From positions 245,312 to 309,311 of the forward strand of contig NZ_JADMLH010000011.1 in NCBI RefSeq assembly GCF_016464385.1: DNA of 64,000 bases. Direction: 5' to 3'. Of this stretch, positions 51,679-60,252 are shown one piece after another. The position numbers and the translations under genes are program-made. This stretch comes from Nucisporomicrobium flavum. GTDB lineage: Bacteria > Actinomycetota > Actinomycetes > Mycobacteriales > Micromonosporaceae. Below the pieces are notes generated by a model that saw nothing but the letters and a program-made list of their open reading frames with translations, was not told where the DNA came from and did not search any database. The first letter of the stretch is position 1. Each line of letters starts with the position of its first letter.

Positions 51679-52803
51679 TTATGCGCCGAGGCCGAAGCTG
51701 CGGCCGAGCTCCGGACCGAGTTTTACGGCGGCGACAGCGGCGGGCAGGTGGCGGTGCTGCCACCCGTCGAGAGCAGCAGTCAGGTTAGCGCCGTACTTGC
51801 GGTGCTGGGTAAGCGCGGCGGACAGTCCGGCGGCTTGTTCGATGCCGTTGTTGGCGCCGCGGGCGGTGTGCGGGCGGACCGGCGCTAGGGCATCGCCAAG
51901 CAGTACGGCGTGTCCGGTACCGACGGGCCAGACCATGCGGGTCGGTGGATCGATGTCCATGACCGCGGCGGCCATCCGGGTATCGGTGGCGTGGACGAGG
52001 GCGGCCTGCTCCTCGGGAAGGTAACGCTGAGCGCTGGTGTCGACTGCGGCGCGGGCTGCTTCGGTGACGTGCTGCGGCAGAGCGAAGACGCGTCGGGTCG
52101 GTGGGGCGCCGAAGTAGTCGGTGTACTGGTCGGTCGTCGCGCTCAGGTAGCAGGTCCAGTCCGTGCCGCCGGGGATCGGCGCGACGTTGAACTGCATCCC
52201 GCTGCGTGAGGGCTCAAACCGGACGAAGTCCAGCAGGCGCGGCTGGATCGAGCTTGTCTGGCCGCGGTGCGCGACGTAGCCGGCGTAGCGCAGCTGCCGC
52301 TGCGGGTCGAGCAGTCGTCGTCCTGTCGAGGCGCGGCCGTCGGCGAAGACCACCAGGTCGGCTTGCGCGGTGTCGCCGTTGGCGAAGTGCAGCAGCGGCC
52401 GTCCGGATTCGCCGGTCAAGCCAGTGACCCGGTGGCCGGTGTGCAGGGTGCCGGCAGGCAGGCGGCGGGTCAGGGCCGCGTGCAGCAAGGTCCAGGTGGT
52501 GTTGCGGCCGGCGTACAGATGGCGGCGCTCGGATTCGGGCCGGCGCCCGCGGACGGTGATGTCCATGACCGTCTCGGAGTCGTAGCGGACGAACTCGTCC
52601 TGAGGTACGCCGAGCTGGTCGAGGATGTCCAGCGACGAGTGCTCCAGGCCGATCAGCCCGCCGCCGAGAGGGGCACTGGCCGGGACGGCCTCGTAGAGGG
52701 CGACGTTGTCGAATCCCGCGTGTTGGAGCAGCAGTGCTGCGGTCGGGCCCGTCAGCGATCCGCCGACGACCGCGACGCGCAGCTCGGTGGTGTGCGTATT
52801 CAT
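51679..52803 (-). CDS. FAD-dependent monooxygenase (class A)
   Basis: ATG 52803 with GGAGG before; 374 residues. The FAD nucleotide-binding strand-turn-helix is LRVAVVGGSLTGPTAALLLQHAG (GxGxxG-like), followed by LYEA at the end of strand 2. The second FAD contact is HAVLLGDALAPVRPHTARGANNGIEQA (GD motif). The middle carries VVFADGRAST. It resembles aromatic-ring hydroxylases but lacks an obvious NAD(P)H DG motif variant I can name. It would hydroxylate a small molecule. It is an odd cargo in a leading region. Palindrome B is 100-196 bp upstream. Confidence 0.82.
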   Translation of the reverse strand: MNTHTTELRVAVVGGSLTGPTAALLLQHAGFDNVALYEAVPASAPLGGGLIGLEHSSLDILDQLGVPQDEFVRYDSETVMDITVRGRRPESERRHLYAGRNTTWTLLHAALTRRLPAGTLHTGHRVTGLTGESGRPLLHFANGDTAQADLVVFADGRASTGRRLLDPQRQLRYAGYVAHRGQTSSIQPRLLDFVRFEPSRSGMQFNVAPIPGGTDWTCYLSATTDQYTDYFGAPPTRRVFALPQHVTEAARAAVDTSAQRYLPEEQAALVHATDTRMAAAVMDIDPPTRMVWPVGTGHAVLLGDALAPVRPHTARGANNGIEQAAGLSAALTQHRKYGANLTAALDGWQHRHLPAAVAAVKLGPELGRSFGLGA

Positions 52804-52902
52804 GCCGTGGCCTCCGTGGTGCGAACTGGCGCGACTCGCGCCGGTTGCACCGGCGCTGCCGCGTTGACGAGGCCACGGGGGGACCGGCGCGGGCGGTGGC
52901 GG

Positions 52903-52999
52903 GCAAGCCAGTCCTTGGGTCAAAAGATCTTGGAAGCGCAGCGCTGCTGCCGGTAGCTGATGACTGGTGCTGTGCTTCCAAGATGTTTTGCCGGCTTGC
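52903..52999. repeat. Leading-region palindrome, copy B
   Basis: Outer arms GCAAGCC (52903-52909) and GGCTTGC (52993-52999). The inner arms CAAAAGATCTTGGAAGCGCA and TGTGCTTCCAAGATGTTTTG pair with few mismatches around a ~24-nt centre. It lies 100 bp upstream of the monooxygenase start. Confidence 0.85.
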
Positions 53000-53280
53000 T
53001 GGCCACTGCCGGGTCGGTCATCACTGCGGACCGGCGAATGCGGCGGCCCGCAGTGATGGCCGCCGCATTCCCCAGTTCTGCTATCGCAGAGGCCTACGCC
53101 GATGCGCGGCGTCAGCCGAGCAGCGCGCCTTGCCGGATGCGCCTAGTCGCACGGCAGAGCGGTGTGCGGGATGGTCCAGCGGATTGGCCGGTGCACGAAA
53201 TAGCGGTGCGGGTCCACCCGCTACTGGTCGTGCCGCGATGAGTTGTGGCCGACGGGTACGACCTCGTTGGGGACGTCCGG

Positions 53281-53865
53281 TTAGTACGCGCGGTTGATGC
53301 GGTCGGCGATCACTGTGAGTACCGCGTGGGCCAGGTCTATCCCGCTGCCTTCGCGGTTGGTCCGCACGAGGTCGTCGTCGTGGACTGGCTCGCAGCCGAT
53401 CCAGAACCCATCGACCTTTACGCCGGCGACCATCCCACCGTCGTCGTCGTCACCGCCGTCCTCGTCGACCTGGGCGAAGAGCTCGGTGACGCCATCGCCG
53501 AAAGTCCACCCGAAGGCGGCCCGGTTCTTGGCAACCGCTTGCATCAGGTCGCAGACGGTTTCGACCGTCGGCGTCCACTCGGCGCGTTCCTCGGGGTCGG
53601 CGCCTAGCACGTGGCTCCCGGCCAGCCACGCCTGCTGCTGATTTTGGCCGACGAGGACCAGCGGTTTGCCGGTCCGGTCACCGGGCAGCCGGTCGACAAT
53701 CGACTGCGCCCACTTGCGAAAGCCTTCGCGGCTGCTGTAGACGACGACGTTCTCGACGGCGGCGCCCCACTCGCCGTTGTGCAGGCGGCCGTAGCCGGCC
53801 AAGTAGCTCGGGGCCATCAGGTGAGCGCGTTGACTCTCGATTGCGCCCCATTCGACATTGTTCAT
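53281..53865 (-). CDS. Hypothetical protein (194 aa)
   Basis: ATG 53865 (MNNVEWGAIESQRAHLM). I do not recognise the family. The sequence is mixed alpha/beta with a short Asp-rich loop (VDEDGGDDDDGG) and a C-terminal HAVLTVIADRINRAY helix. No catalytic motif or membrane helix. GTG/TTG alternatives exist upstream but are not preceded by an RBS. Soluble and unique to this element as far as can be seen. Confidence 0.65.
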   Translation of the reverse strand: MNNVEWGAIESQRAHLMAPSYLAGYGRLHNGEWGAAVENVVVYSSREGFRKWAQSIVDRLPGDRTGKPLVLVGQNQQQAWLAGSHVLGADPEERAEWTPTVETVCDLMQAVAKNRAAFGWTFGDGVTELFAQVDEDGGDDDDGGMVAGVKVDGFWIGCEPVHDDDLVRTNREGSGIDLAHAVLTVIADRINRAY

Positions 53866-54129
53866 GGCCGCACTCCTAGTTCGTGTGCGTGGCTGGCCGT
53901 GCCCCGAAACCACTCGACGCCCGACCCGCACTGGGATCGAGCGCCGAAGCGACGGGACGCTCTGGGTGGTTCGTTACCGTGTTGGTCTCTGCCTGCGGCG
54001 TCTGCCTAAGTCGCCCGGTCGGCAGCCGGGTTTAGCTGGTCTGAGCACCGGCGAATGCGGCGGCGGCAGCGCGGCACGATCTGCGCACGGCCTGGAGGAC
54101 GCGCCTGCTCTGCGCGATCTTGGAGCTGG

Positions 54130-54395
54130 TCAGGCAGCCTCGTCGTCACGCTGGGCGCGACGACGTAGCTCGCGCAGTGGTAGTGGGTAGCTGACGCCGA
54201 CGCGGTGTTCCTTGAGGATCGCCACGTCACCGAGCAAGCGCCGCAGTTCGTCTTCGTGGGCTTCGGCTGCTAGGTACCGCTCGGGCGCCACCTCAACCAG
54301 ATGCAGCCATTGGTGTTGCCCGGCGCGTACGCAGACACAGGAGCAGTTGTTGTGGGCGAAGCCAGCGACCGTGGCGTTGTTGTGCCGGTCAGTGG
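54130..54395 (-). CDS. Hypothetical coding stretch without a clear start
   Basis: The frame ends at TGA 54130-54132 and gives a well-composed peptide (CVCVRAGQHQWLHLVEVAPERYLAAEAHEDELRRLLGDV). No ATG/GTG/TTG occurs between the preceding gene's stop (54389) and this sequence. Reading further upstream would require a long overlap with the other frame. It may be a separate small gene using an odd start, or the C-terminus of the upstream protein after a frameshift. Confidence 0.45.
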
Positions 54396-55141
54396 GGGCG
54401 ATCTTCGCGTTGTCCGCCTGTGCACGTGGCGTGCGGTGGCAAGGTGCGGACGAGGCGGTACAGCGACGGGCCGTCGGGGTAGCGCCTGTAGAAATCTTGC
54501 TGTGCCGCGTGGGCCTGTGCCTCGTGGTAGGGGCGGGTCGCGAGCCGGTGCACGGAGTCGACGACGTGGTTGAGGAAGTAGGCCGGCCAGGTGAACATCC
54601 GCATCGCGGCGATGCGCCCGGTGTCGGCGTGCACCAGAAACGTGAAGGTCCGGCTGTGGGTGCCGCGTGGCACTGGTCGGCCATCGAAGGGCTCGCTGAG
54701 CCGCTGCGGGTTGAACGGCGCGTCGTTCCACGGTGAGTCGCCGTATTTGAACAGCAGGAACCCGTTGACGTTTTGTTCGGTCCAGGCGAAACGCGCGATG
54801 CCGGACTCGATGGCGGAGATCTCGCGCCGACTGGGCTCGGTCAGGAAGATTGCCAGTCGGGTGTCGCCGTCGGTGTCCAGCCACAGGTGCGGGCCTTGCG
54901 GCCAGCTGGTGCGGCCGGGGTCGAACAGGTCACCGACGCGGTAGAGACGGCCCTGGCCGGCGTCGTCCGGGTCGGGCAGATGGGTTGCGCAGGTCGCTGC
55001 CTTGTTCTGCCGCCCGTCGCGGCTGGGACTGGTGACCAGGTACCACGGCTGGCCGGGGCTGAGACGGTGGTCTCCGATATCGCAGTACCGCACGGTAGGC
55101 GTAGCGGGGTACGGGCCGTTCACGGCCATGGCGTTGTCCAT
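54389..55141 (-). CDS. Hypothetical protein (250 aa)
   Basis: ATG 55141 with AAGGAC at good distance (MDNAMAVNGPYP). The protein is soluble. Features: a short Cys/His set (YCDIGDHRL, ATCATHL), a globular core (FLTEPSRREISAIESGIARFAWTE) and a C-terminal segment rich in Tyr, Arg and His (YHEAQAHAAQQDFYRRYPDG). No known motif. It may have lost its C-terminus by a shift near 54,400 (see the following coding stretch). Confidence 0.62.
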   Translation of the reverse strand: MDNAMAVNGPYPATPTVRYCDIGDHRLSPGQPWYLVTSPSRDGRQNKAATCATHLPDPDDAGQGRLYRVGDLFDPGRTSWPQGPHLWLDTDGDTRLAIFLTEPSRREISAIESGIARFAWTEQNVNGFLLFKYGDSPWNDAPFNPQRLSEPFDGRPVPRGTHSRTFTFLVHADTGRIAAMRMFTWPAYFLNHVVDSVHRLATRPYHEAQAHAAQQDFYRRYPDGPSLYRLVRTLPPHATCTGGQREDRPH

Positions 55142-55338
55142 GTACTTGTCCTTCTGCAGGATGGCGGCAGAGCGTGTGTAGTGAGAACTGCTGACGCCTG
55201 GCGCAGCGGTGGCGTCGGTTCGCGCGCCGGGCGCGGTAGCGGCTGACGCGCTGGGGCATGCGTGGCGGGTGGTGGCGCGCTCCGCGGGCCCTGTGGGGCG
55301 CTGCTGACGGCAGCGCCCCACCAGGACCCGCAGGGATT

Positions 55339-55521
55339 TCAGTGCAGCGAGAGCAGGGCGAGCAGCGGCGTCTTCTCGAGCACGGCCAGCGCCGCGACGT
55401 GCGCGGCCAGCAGACCGGAGATGTTCACCACCGGGTGGCTCAAGCGGCGGGCCGCGGTACGCAGCGGCCGGCCGGCGGGAGTGGCGGTCTGCTCGGTGGT
55501 GACGTCGGTGTTGTCGTTCAT
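55339..55521 (-). CDS. 60-residue single-TM protein
   Basis: ATG 55521 with GGAAGG upstream. A Thr/Arg-rich head (MNDNTDVTTEQTATPAGRP) and a C-terminal hydrophobic segment (NISGLLAAHVAALAVLEKTPLLALLSL). It is a small membrane peptide of unknown role. Palindrome copy C lies ~100 bp upstream, the same distance as in the neighbouring genes. Confidence 0.58.
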   Translation of the reverse strand: MNDNTDVTTEQTATPAGRPLRTAARRLSHPVVNISGLLAAHVAALAVLEKTPLLALLSLH

Positions 55522-55618
55522 GGCGCTGCCTTCCGGAGTGCGGATGGGGCGGCGTCGCCGGTTCGTACCCGGGGCTGCCGCGCTGACAGGACCTGGGGGA
55601 CCGGCGCGGCGGCGGCTG

Positions 55619-55712
55619 GCAAGCCGGCTGTTGGGCAAAAGATCTTGGGAGCGCAGCATGGAAGGCGTGCGGGGAAGATCAGTGCTGCGCTTCCAAGATG
55701 TTTTGACGGCTT
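55619..55712. repeat. Leading-region palindrome, copy C
   Basis: GCAAGCC (55619-55625) and CGGCTTA outer arms. Inner arms CAAAAGATCTTGGGAGCGCA and GCGCTTCCAAGATGTTTTG are close to copy B, and the flank CTGACAGGACCTGGGGGACC is also shared with B. Conserved flanks show that the whole leader was duplicated. Confidence 0.85.
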
Positions 55713-55945
55713 ACCTACCGCTCATCGGGCCGGTCATCACTGAGGACTGGCGTACGCGGTGGCCCGGGGTTCCCACCGCGTACGCCGTCCGGTAGCGCCG
55801 GAGTCAGGGCGTCGCTGACACGCCGGTTGCCAAGCTGAGCAGTGCTCCGGTGCTGCGTCGAGCTTGTCTTTCGCGTCATCGCAGGACCGGAGGTCGAACG
55901 GGTGATCAAGCGGCTGGACACTGCCGCCTGGGCCTCGACGTTCCA

Positions 55946-56221
55946 TCAGGTCCGGACGACGGGCGCCGAGTCGCCGATGGGATGTCCGGGCCATAGGGCG
56001 GCGTCAGGCCACGTCGCCGATTCGAGATCACTGTCTGGTTCGTCGTCGAACCACGAACATGAGAGGTAGATGTGTTCGGTGCCAGGCTCGGCGTAGCAGT
56101 CGCTGCACGGGCGTGGCGCATTGGGAGTACCGCATTCGAAGCTGTGCTCGAAGCACCAGCCGCGGCAACAGGTCTCCACCCGTATCTGAACCGCCGCTTG
56201 TCGAGCGTCAGAGCTCGGCAA
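55946..56221 (-). CDS. Cys-rich hypothetical protein
   Basis: 91 residues from a TTG at 56221; a GTG further in is also possible. A cysteine cluster (TCCRGWCFEHSFECGTPN, PCSDCYAEPGTEHIYLSC) is suited to zinc or disulfide binding. The acidic C-terminus (WFDDEPDSDLESATW) suggests a DNA-mimic-like surface. Family unknown. Confidence 0.55.
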   Translation of the reverse strand: MPSSDARQAAVQIRVETCCRGWCFEHSFECGTPNAPRPCSDCYAEPGTEHIYLSCSWFDDEPDSDLESATWPDAALWPGHPIGDSAPVVRT

Positions 56222-56377
56222 TGACGGACGGCGGACCCAGGGACCATGACGGCGACGTCTTAAGCGGACGCTGTATCGGCGTAGGAAACCGTACGCGGGC
56301 CAGTGGATGCGGATGAATCCTCCTTAACGACGGCGAGGCCGGTCCGCGCAGGCGGACCGGCCTTGCAGAAGGACGGT

Positions 56378-56845
56378 TCAGCGGCGATGCGCGAGCTGCG
56401 GGTCGGTGACGACGTCGGGCCAGGCGTCGGCGGCGATCTTTTCGCCGTGCGGGCTGACGACCAGGTCGCCGCTGCGCTGCGGGCGCGGTGCGCTCGGGGC
56501 GGGCGCGGTGCTCGGCAGGGGCACGATGTCGGCCGGGGTGATGTTGATGGTCGGCTCGTCGCTCTGGTCCAGGTACGCGAAAAACTTCTTCACCGTGACG
56601 AGGACCTCGGTGCCGGGTCGCAGGGAACGGGCGATCAGCATCTGGTGTTCGTCCCAGCAGGTCACCTCGAACTCCATCGGCGGAGTGGCCACCCAGCGGC
56701 CGTCCTTGCGGTAGCCGGTGCGGTGAACTAGGCGGAACTTGACGAAGGCACGCCCGCCGCTGTTGGTGTGGCCCTGCTCGCTGCGGCCACGAACGGTGCC
56801 CTGGATGAGACTGGTGAAGATCTGCTTCGACGGTTCCTGGCTCAT
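56378..56845 (-). CDS. SSB-like OB-fold protein 1
   Basis: ATG 56845; 155 residues. The OB-fold runs ~8-105: SLIQGTVRGRSEQGH, FVKFRLVHRTGYRKDGRWVATPPMEFEVTCWDEH and LRPGTEVLVTVKKFFAYLDQ. It diverges from housekeeping SSB and has a Pro-rich tail without the DDDIPF tip. Single-strand binding proteins in leading regions protect incoming T-DNA. A second SSB gene lies 79 bp upstream, behind a strong stem-loop. One of the two may have a specialised role. Confidence 0.78.
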   Translation of the reverse strand: MSQEPSKQIFTSLIQGTVRGRSEQGHTNSGGRAFVKFRLVHRTGYRKDGRWVATPPMEFEVTCWDEHQMLIARSLRPGTEVLVTVKKFFAYLDQSDEPTINITPADIVPLPSTAPAPSAPRPQRSGDLVVSPHGEKIAADAWPDVVTDPQLAHRR

Positions 56846-56886
56846 GACGACAACTCCCCGGAGATGGTCGGACTGGTGGGTGAGAG

Positions 56887-56916
56887 ACCGGGGCCGGCCG
56901 TGTGACCGGCCCCGGT
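56887..56916 (-). terminator. GC-rich stem-loop between the two SSB genes
   Basis: ACCGGGGCCGG (56887-56897), 8-nt loop, CCGGCCCCGGT (56906-56916), perfect 11-bp stem directly after the second SSB gene's stop (56924). It may terminate or attenuate read-through into SSB-like gene 1. Confidence 0.7.
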
Positions 56917-56923
56917 GAGGCGG

Positions 56924-57352
56924 TCAGGCGGCCTGCAACTCGCGCTCGGCCTCGGGCTCAGCGGTGGCGGGATCCCACGCCTCGCCGGCCGGGTGGTCGC
57001 TGGGCACCGGCAGGGCTCCGGTGAAGCGCATGGACACCGACACGTTCTCGGCGGTGACCTCCAGGACGCCGCCGGGGGTGCCGTCCTGGCGGGTGAAGGG
57101 CCACACGTTCAGGTCGTCGCGGGCGTTGACGACCACGGTGTCGCCCTTGCTCAGCTCGGCGCACCGTTCGGCGAGTTCGCCCCAGACGGTGACCTGGACC
57201 CACATCGGCGTCGTGTCGACCCACTGGCCCTCGGTCTTGCGGCGGCGGTTGTGGGCGATCCGCAGCCGGCACAGTGCCTGTCCAGTGGCGGTGTATTCGA
57301 GTTCGGGCTTGGCGGCGAGGTTGCCCTCGAAGGAGAGGGTGAACTGCGACAT
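56924..57352 (-). CDS. ssb: Single-stranded DNA-binding protein
   Basis: ATG 57352; 142 residues. Classic SSB OB-fold: FTLSFEGNLAAKPELEYTATGQALCRLRIAHNRR, then WVQVTVWGELAERCAELSKGDTVVVNARDDLNV. The C-terminus is acidic but lacks the DDDIPF tip, so contacts with replication partners may be reduced. An element-borne SSB is expected to coat the T-strand in the recipient and complement host SSB. Palindrome D lies about 120-200 bp upstream. Confidence 0.9.
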   Translation of the reverse strand: MSQFTLSFEGNLAAKPELEYTATGQALCRLRIAHNRRRKTEGQWVDTTPMWVQVTVWGELAERCAELSKGDTVVVNARDDLNVWPFTRQDGTPGGVLEVTAENVSVSMRFTGALPVPSDHPAGEAWDPATAEPEAERELQAA

Positions 57353-57471
57353 GTGCTGACTCCCGTTGAGGTGATGCGGTGCGGCCCATGCACGCTGTCC
57401 GGATCGGTGATCCGGGCGCCGTGGTGCCGCGCTGACGGGGCCGGTCATAGCCCGCACATGGGCCGAGGGGC

Positions 57472-57551
57472 GCAAGCCCCGATCGAGTCAGAAGATCTTG
57501 GCGTCGAGCGAAGCGAGACGGTGTGGGCCAAGATGTTCTGCCGGGGCTTGC
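57472..57551. repeat. Leading-region palindrome, copy D
   Basis: Outer arms GCAAGCCCC (57472-57480) and GGGGCTTGC (57543-57551), inner arms CAGAAGATCTTGGC and GCCAAGATGTTCTG. Arm bases differ from B/C but stay paired on both sides, a compensatory pattern showing that the hairpin itself is selected. Confidence 0.85.
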
Positions 57552-57842
57552 ACCCCCTGGCCTGGGTGGGCTGACCTTCGGGTCCCTCAGCAGCGGGACC
57601 AGCGGACGTCCACGGAGCAGCCCATCCGGGATGCCGGGACCGCAGCGCGTACACATCGCGGATCAGCGGTCGTTGCCCGCCGTCGGACCCCGACCTTGCG
57701 CCGGCTCGGACCACGCACCGTAGGTCTCGGGCACCACGGCCGAGTGACTCGTCGTACTGCAGCCAACCTCGAGGCGGTGCGGCATCCCACTGTGCGCCGT
57801 GGCCGAGCCGGGTGCTCACCGCGGTGACGGCCACGCAGCGCG

Positions 57843-58850
57843 TCAGCCGTGCGGTCCCGGCCATGGGCGAACCGGTGCTCTCCTGACACGACGCCCGGCG
57901 GCACCCTGCCAGTCACCGAGACGCCGGGGATGACGCAACCCGGCTCGCCACCCGGACGACAACGTGCGCTGGGCCTCAGCGCGTCCCAACCCCGCACTCA
58001 GGGCAGCCTCTGTGAGCTCGCGACGCACGCCCATCTCGTCCATGGCAGTGTGCGCGGCCAGTTGCCCGAGCCGGAACGCGGCCCGGTTCAGCGCGTCGTT
58101 GCGGCCGCCGCCGCTGATGCGCCGGCCGTCGCTGATCACCGGCCGCGGCGCACGGCGCACGCGTTCGACTTCACCAGCAAGCGCGGCTTGTACGTAGCGG
58201 TCCAGGTCCGCGATCGGGGTCGGCGGCGGGCTGACCGGTGGCGGCGGTGCGGGAAGTACCAGGGAGCGCAGCTGCGGCGGGCAGACCGGCAGGCCGGCAT
58301 TCTGCCAGGGCTGCTGGAACGTGTACCGGGTCCCGGTGTGGTGCAGCGACGGGGGGACCACCACCAGGCCGCCGCGCCCGCGCCAATCCACCCCGGGTGC
58401 GATCGCCACCCGGCTGGGAAGACCGTCGGCGGCGTACCACAGGTGCCAGCCTGAGCCCGTACGGATCAGCGGCCCTGGCGGGCGGACCACGTCGAGCAGG
58501 TCGAGAACCAGGTGCAGTCCGCTGTTGGTGTCGATGTCGCAGACGTCCAGCGTGCTCCCGGTGACCAGGCCGATGTTCGCGTCCGGCCAGCGCGACCACC
58601 ACGCCCGGATGGCCTGCGGCTGCCGGGAGGCGTCGTGCAGGCCGCGACGCACGCGGGGGTGCTTGCCCGGGGAGCCGCAGGCCGCGCCGGCTCGGCAACT
58701 GCACACACCGCTGGCGCCGGGGGTGTGCAGCGGCAGCACCGCGATACCAGCCGCGGCGTAGCCGATCGCGGCGGCCAAGAGGTCTGCCGTCGTGACCGGC
58801 GGCTCCGGATCCCCGCTGCCCATCGAGTCGGCCGGCCAGGCGGCGTTCAC
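57843..58850 (-). CDS. Bifunctional primase-polymerase (Prim-Pol family)
   Basis: GTG 58850; 335 residues. Family signature: a small Cys motif (CSCRAGAACGSPGKHP, 50-65), catalytic acids in VCDIDTNSG (Asp105, Asp107), His136 in GSGWHLWYA and Asp155 in VDWRGRGGLVVVPPS. The C-terminal third is a helical, basic region (ISGGGRNDALNRAAFRLGQLA) of the type that often binds helicase partners. It can prime synthesis of the complementary strand without host primase, an asset for an element entering as single-stranded DNA. Neighbours are SSB and ParB-like genes. Confidence 0.88.
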   Translation of the reverse strand: MNAAWPADSMGSGDPEPPVTTADLLAAAIGYAAAGIAVLPLHTPGASGVCSCRAGAACGSPGKHPRVRRGLHDASRQPQAIRAWWSRWPDANIGLVTGSTLDVCDIDTNSGLHLVLDLLDVVRPPGPLIRTGSGWHLWYAADGLPSRVAIAPGVDWRGRGGLVVVPPSLHHTGTRYTFQQPWQNAGLPVCPPQLRSLVLPAPPPPVSPPPTPIADLDRYVQAALAGEVERVRRAPRPVISDGRRISGGGRNDALNRAAFRLGQLAAHTAMDEMGVRRELTEAALSAGLGRAEAQRTLSSGWRAGLRHPRRLGDWQGAAGRRVRRAPVRPWPGPHG

Positions 58851-58941
58851 CGCTCACCTGCACAGCGCTGGTACGGCCGGAACTCGGGATACACCTGCAG
58901 CGTCCGCCTGGGGGAGTAGCCGCGGTCAGGCGGCCGGCGAC

Positions 58942-59121
58942 CTACGACCAGCAGGCGCGGTGCCGAACGCGCAGGTCGCCGGGGCCGGTCGGCGAGGCGC
59001 ACGTGGGACACGATCCTGCCGCAGGGCGCGGCGGGGCAACGGCGACCCGACCGCGGCGCCGGCGCCGAACGCGGATCACAGATGCCAGGTCTGTGTGCGA
59101 GACGAAGGGAGTGAGGCACAA
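58942..59121 (-). CDS. 59-residue Arg-rich protein
   Basis: TTG at 59121 preceded by AAGGAG at 5-7 bp. Sequence: TPFVSHTDLASVIRVRRRRRGRVAV, then CPTCASPTGPGDLRVRHRACWS with a CPTC knuckle. It may be a small nucleic-acid-binding protein. A perfect 12-bp inverted repeat (59227-59256) lies 106 bp upstream. Only modestly supported because of its size. Confidence 0.45.
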   Translation of the reverse strand: MCLTPFVSHTDLASVIRVRRRRRGRVAVAPPRPAAGSCPTCASPTGPGDLRVRHRACWS

Positions 59122-59226
59122 CGGCTCCTTGAGTGATGGCGGTACTGCACGACCGCGGAGATGAGGAGGTCGACGACGGTCGGTCCGCCTGCTGGTGTGA
59201 CCGGCGGACGGTGGAGGGCGGGCTGG

Positions 59227-59256
59227 GTCACGGTGACCGGCGGCGGTCACCGTGAC
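59227..59256. promoter_or_regulatory. Paired palindromes GTCACnGTGAC
   Basis: GTCACGGTGACC, 6-nt loop GGCGGC, GGTCACCGTGAC: a perfect 12-bp inverted repeat in which each arm is itself a GTCACnGTGAC palindrome (59227 and 59246). A dimeric repressor site or a hairpin on the transferred strand are both possible. Confidence 0.75.
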
Positions 59257-59439
59257 GCGCGGTGCCATGTTCGGCCGCCGAACACGGCACCGCACCCGGG
59301 TGGCGGGTCGTGCCGGCGGCGCCAGCACGGGCGTGTGCCACTGCCGCCGGTCAGCCGGCGCCCGTCGCCGGTGTGCCTGCTGCTGGGGTGCGGAGCAAGT
59401 CAACCGGCGTCGGCCGGCAGGCGTTTCAGCGGCGGGCGG

Positions 59440-60252
59440 TCAGGGTCGGGTTATCCACCGGCCGGGCTGTGGGCCGTCGGCCGGGTGGCTGGGCTGGTGT
59501 TCGTGATCGATCACGGCGGCATCAGGAGAACTCGGCTGCCACTGGCCATCTTCTGCGGTTACCGCGTGGCAGCCAGCGACGGTGCAGTGCCGCGCGATCG
59601 GCTCGAAGACGATGCCGTAGTGGTCGGCGTCGTTGGTGCTGACATACAGCGAGAGCGGTCCGTCGGGGTGCAGCACCCGGTGCGCGCCGGGTGGGGCGCT
59701 GATCAGGGCGGTGAGCTGCAGCGACCAGCTGGCTGCGGCGTCGCGGTAGTGGTCGCTGTCGGTGCCGTACGCGTCGGCGAGCTCGATCAGGTGCTGCTGG
59801 CAGGAGGCGATGGTGGCGGTGGCATCGCGGCTGATGTCCAGGCGCCTCAGGTGCGGGTTGTCGTCGGTGGGTTTGAGCGGCGGTGTGGGTACGGCTGGGT
59901 CGTCGTAGCTGGCAGGCAGCAGCGCGGCGAGGTTCATGCCGGTGGATGTGGCAGCGCCCCAGGTGTAGGCGCGATCGGTGACCGTGGTGACGATCGCGGT
60001 CCACTGGCTGACCGGAATCGCGTAGCGGTTGCGGTCGAACAGCGGGTCATCGTGGTGGTCGCGGTACGTCCGCCCCTGGCCGGTCAGCAGAGCGTCGAAG
60101 ACCGCGGTGACGACAGCGTCGACCAACTCGTGCGGGCCAGCAGCCTCACCGTGGATCTGCTCACGAATCGTGTCCAGCTCGGTGCTGGTGAGAGGACGCC
60201 GCACGGCGCAGACCTCCGGCGGTGGTGAGGTAGGGGTGAACCAAGGGTTCAT
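59440..60252 (-). CDS. Hypothetical protein of the leading region (270 aa)
   Basis: ATG 60252 with CAGGAG before. I do not recognise the family. N-terminal half helical (TSTELDTIREQIHGEAAGPHELVDAVVTAVFDAL), then a globular part (YTWGAATSTGMNLAALLPASYDD) and a C-terminal Cys/His segment (EPIARHCTVAGCHAVTAED) that may hold a metal. It is part of the Prim-Pol/ParB gene neighbourhood and could serve replication or stability of the element. Confidence 0.65.
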   Translation of the reverse strand: MNPWFTPTSPPPEVCAVRRPLTSTELDTIREQIHGEAAGPHELVDAVVTAVFDALLTGQGRTYRDHHDDPLFDRNRYAIPVSQWTAIVTTVTDRAYTWGAATSTGMNLAALLPASYDDPAVPTPPLKPTDDNPHLRRLDISRDATATIASCQQHLIELADAYGTDSDHYRDAAASWSLQLTALISAPPGAHRVLHPDGPLSLYVSTNDADHYGIVFEPIARHCTVAGCHAVTAEDGQWQPSSPDAAVIDHEHQPSHPADGPQPGRWITRP

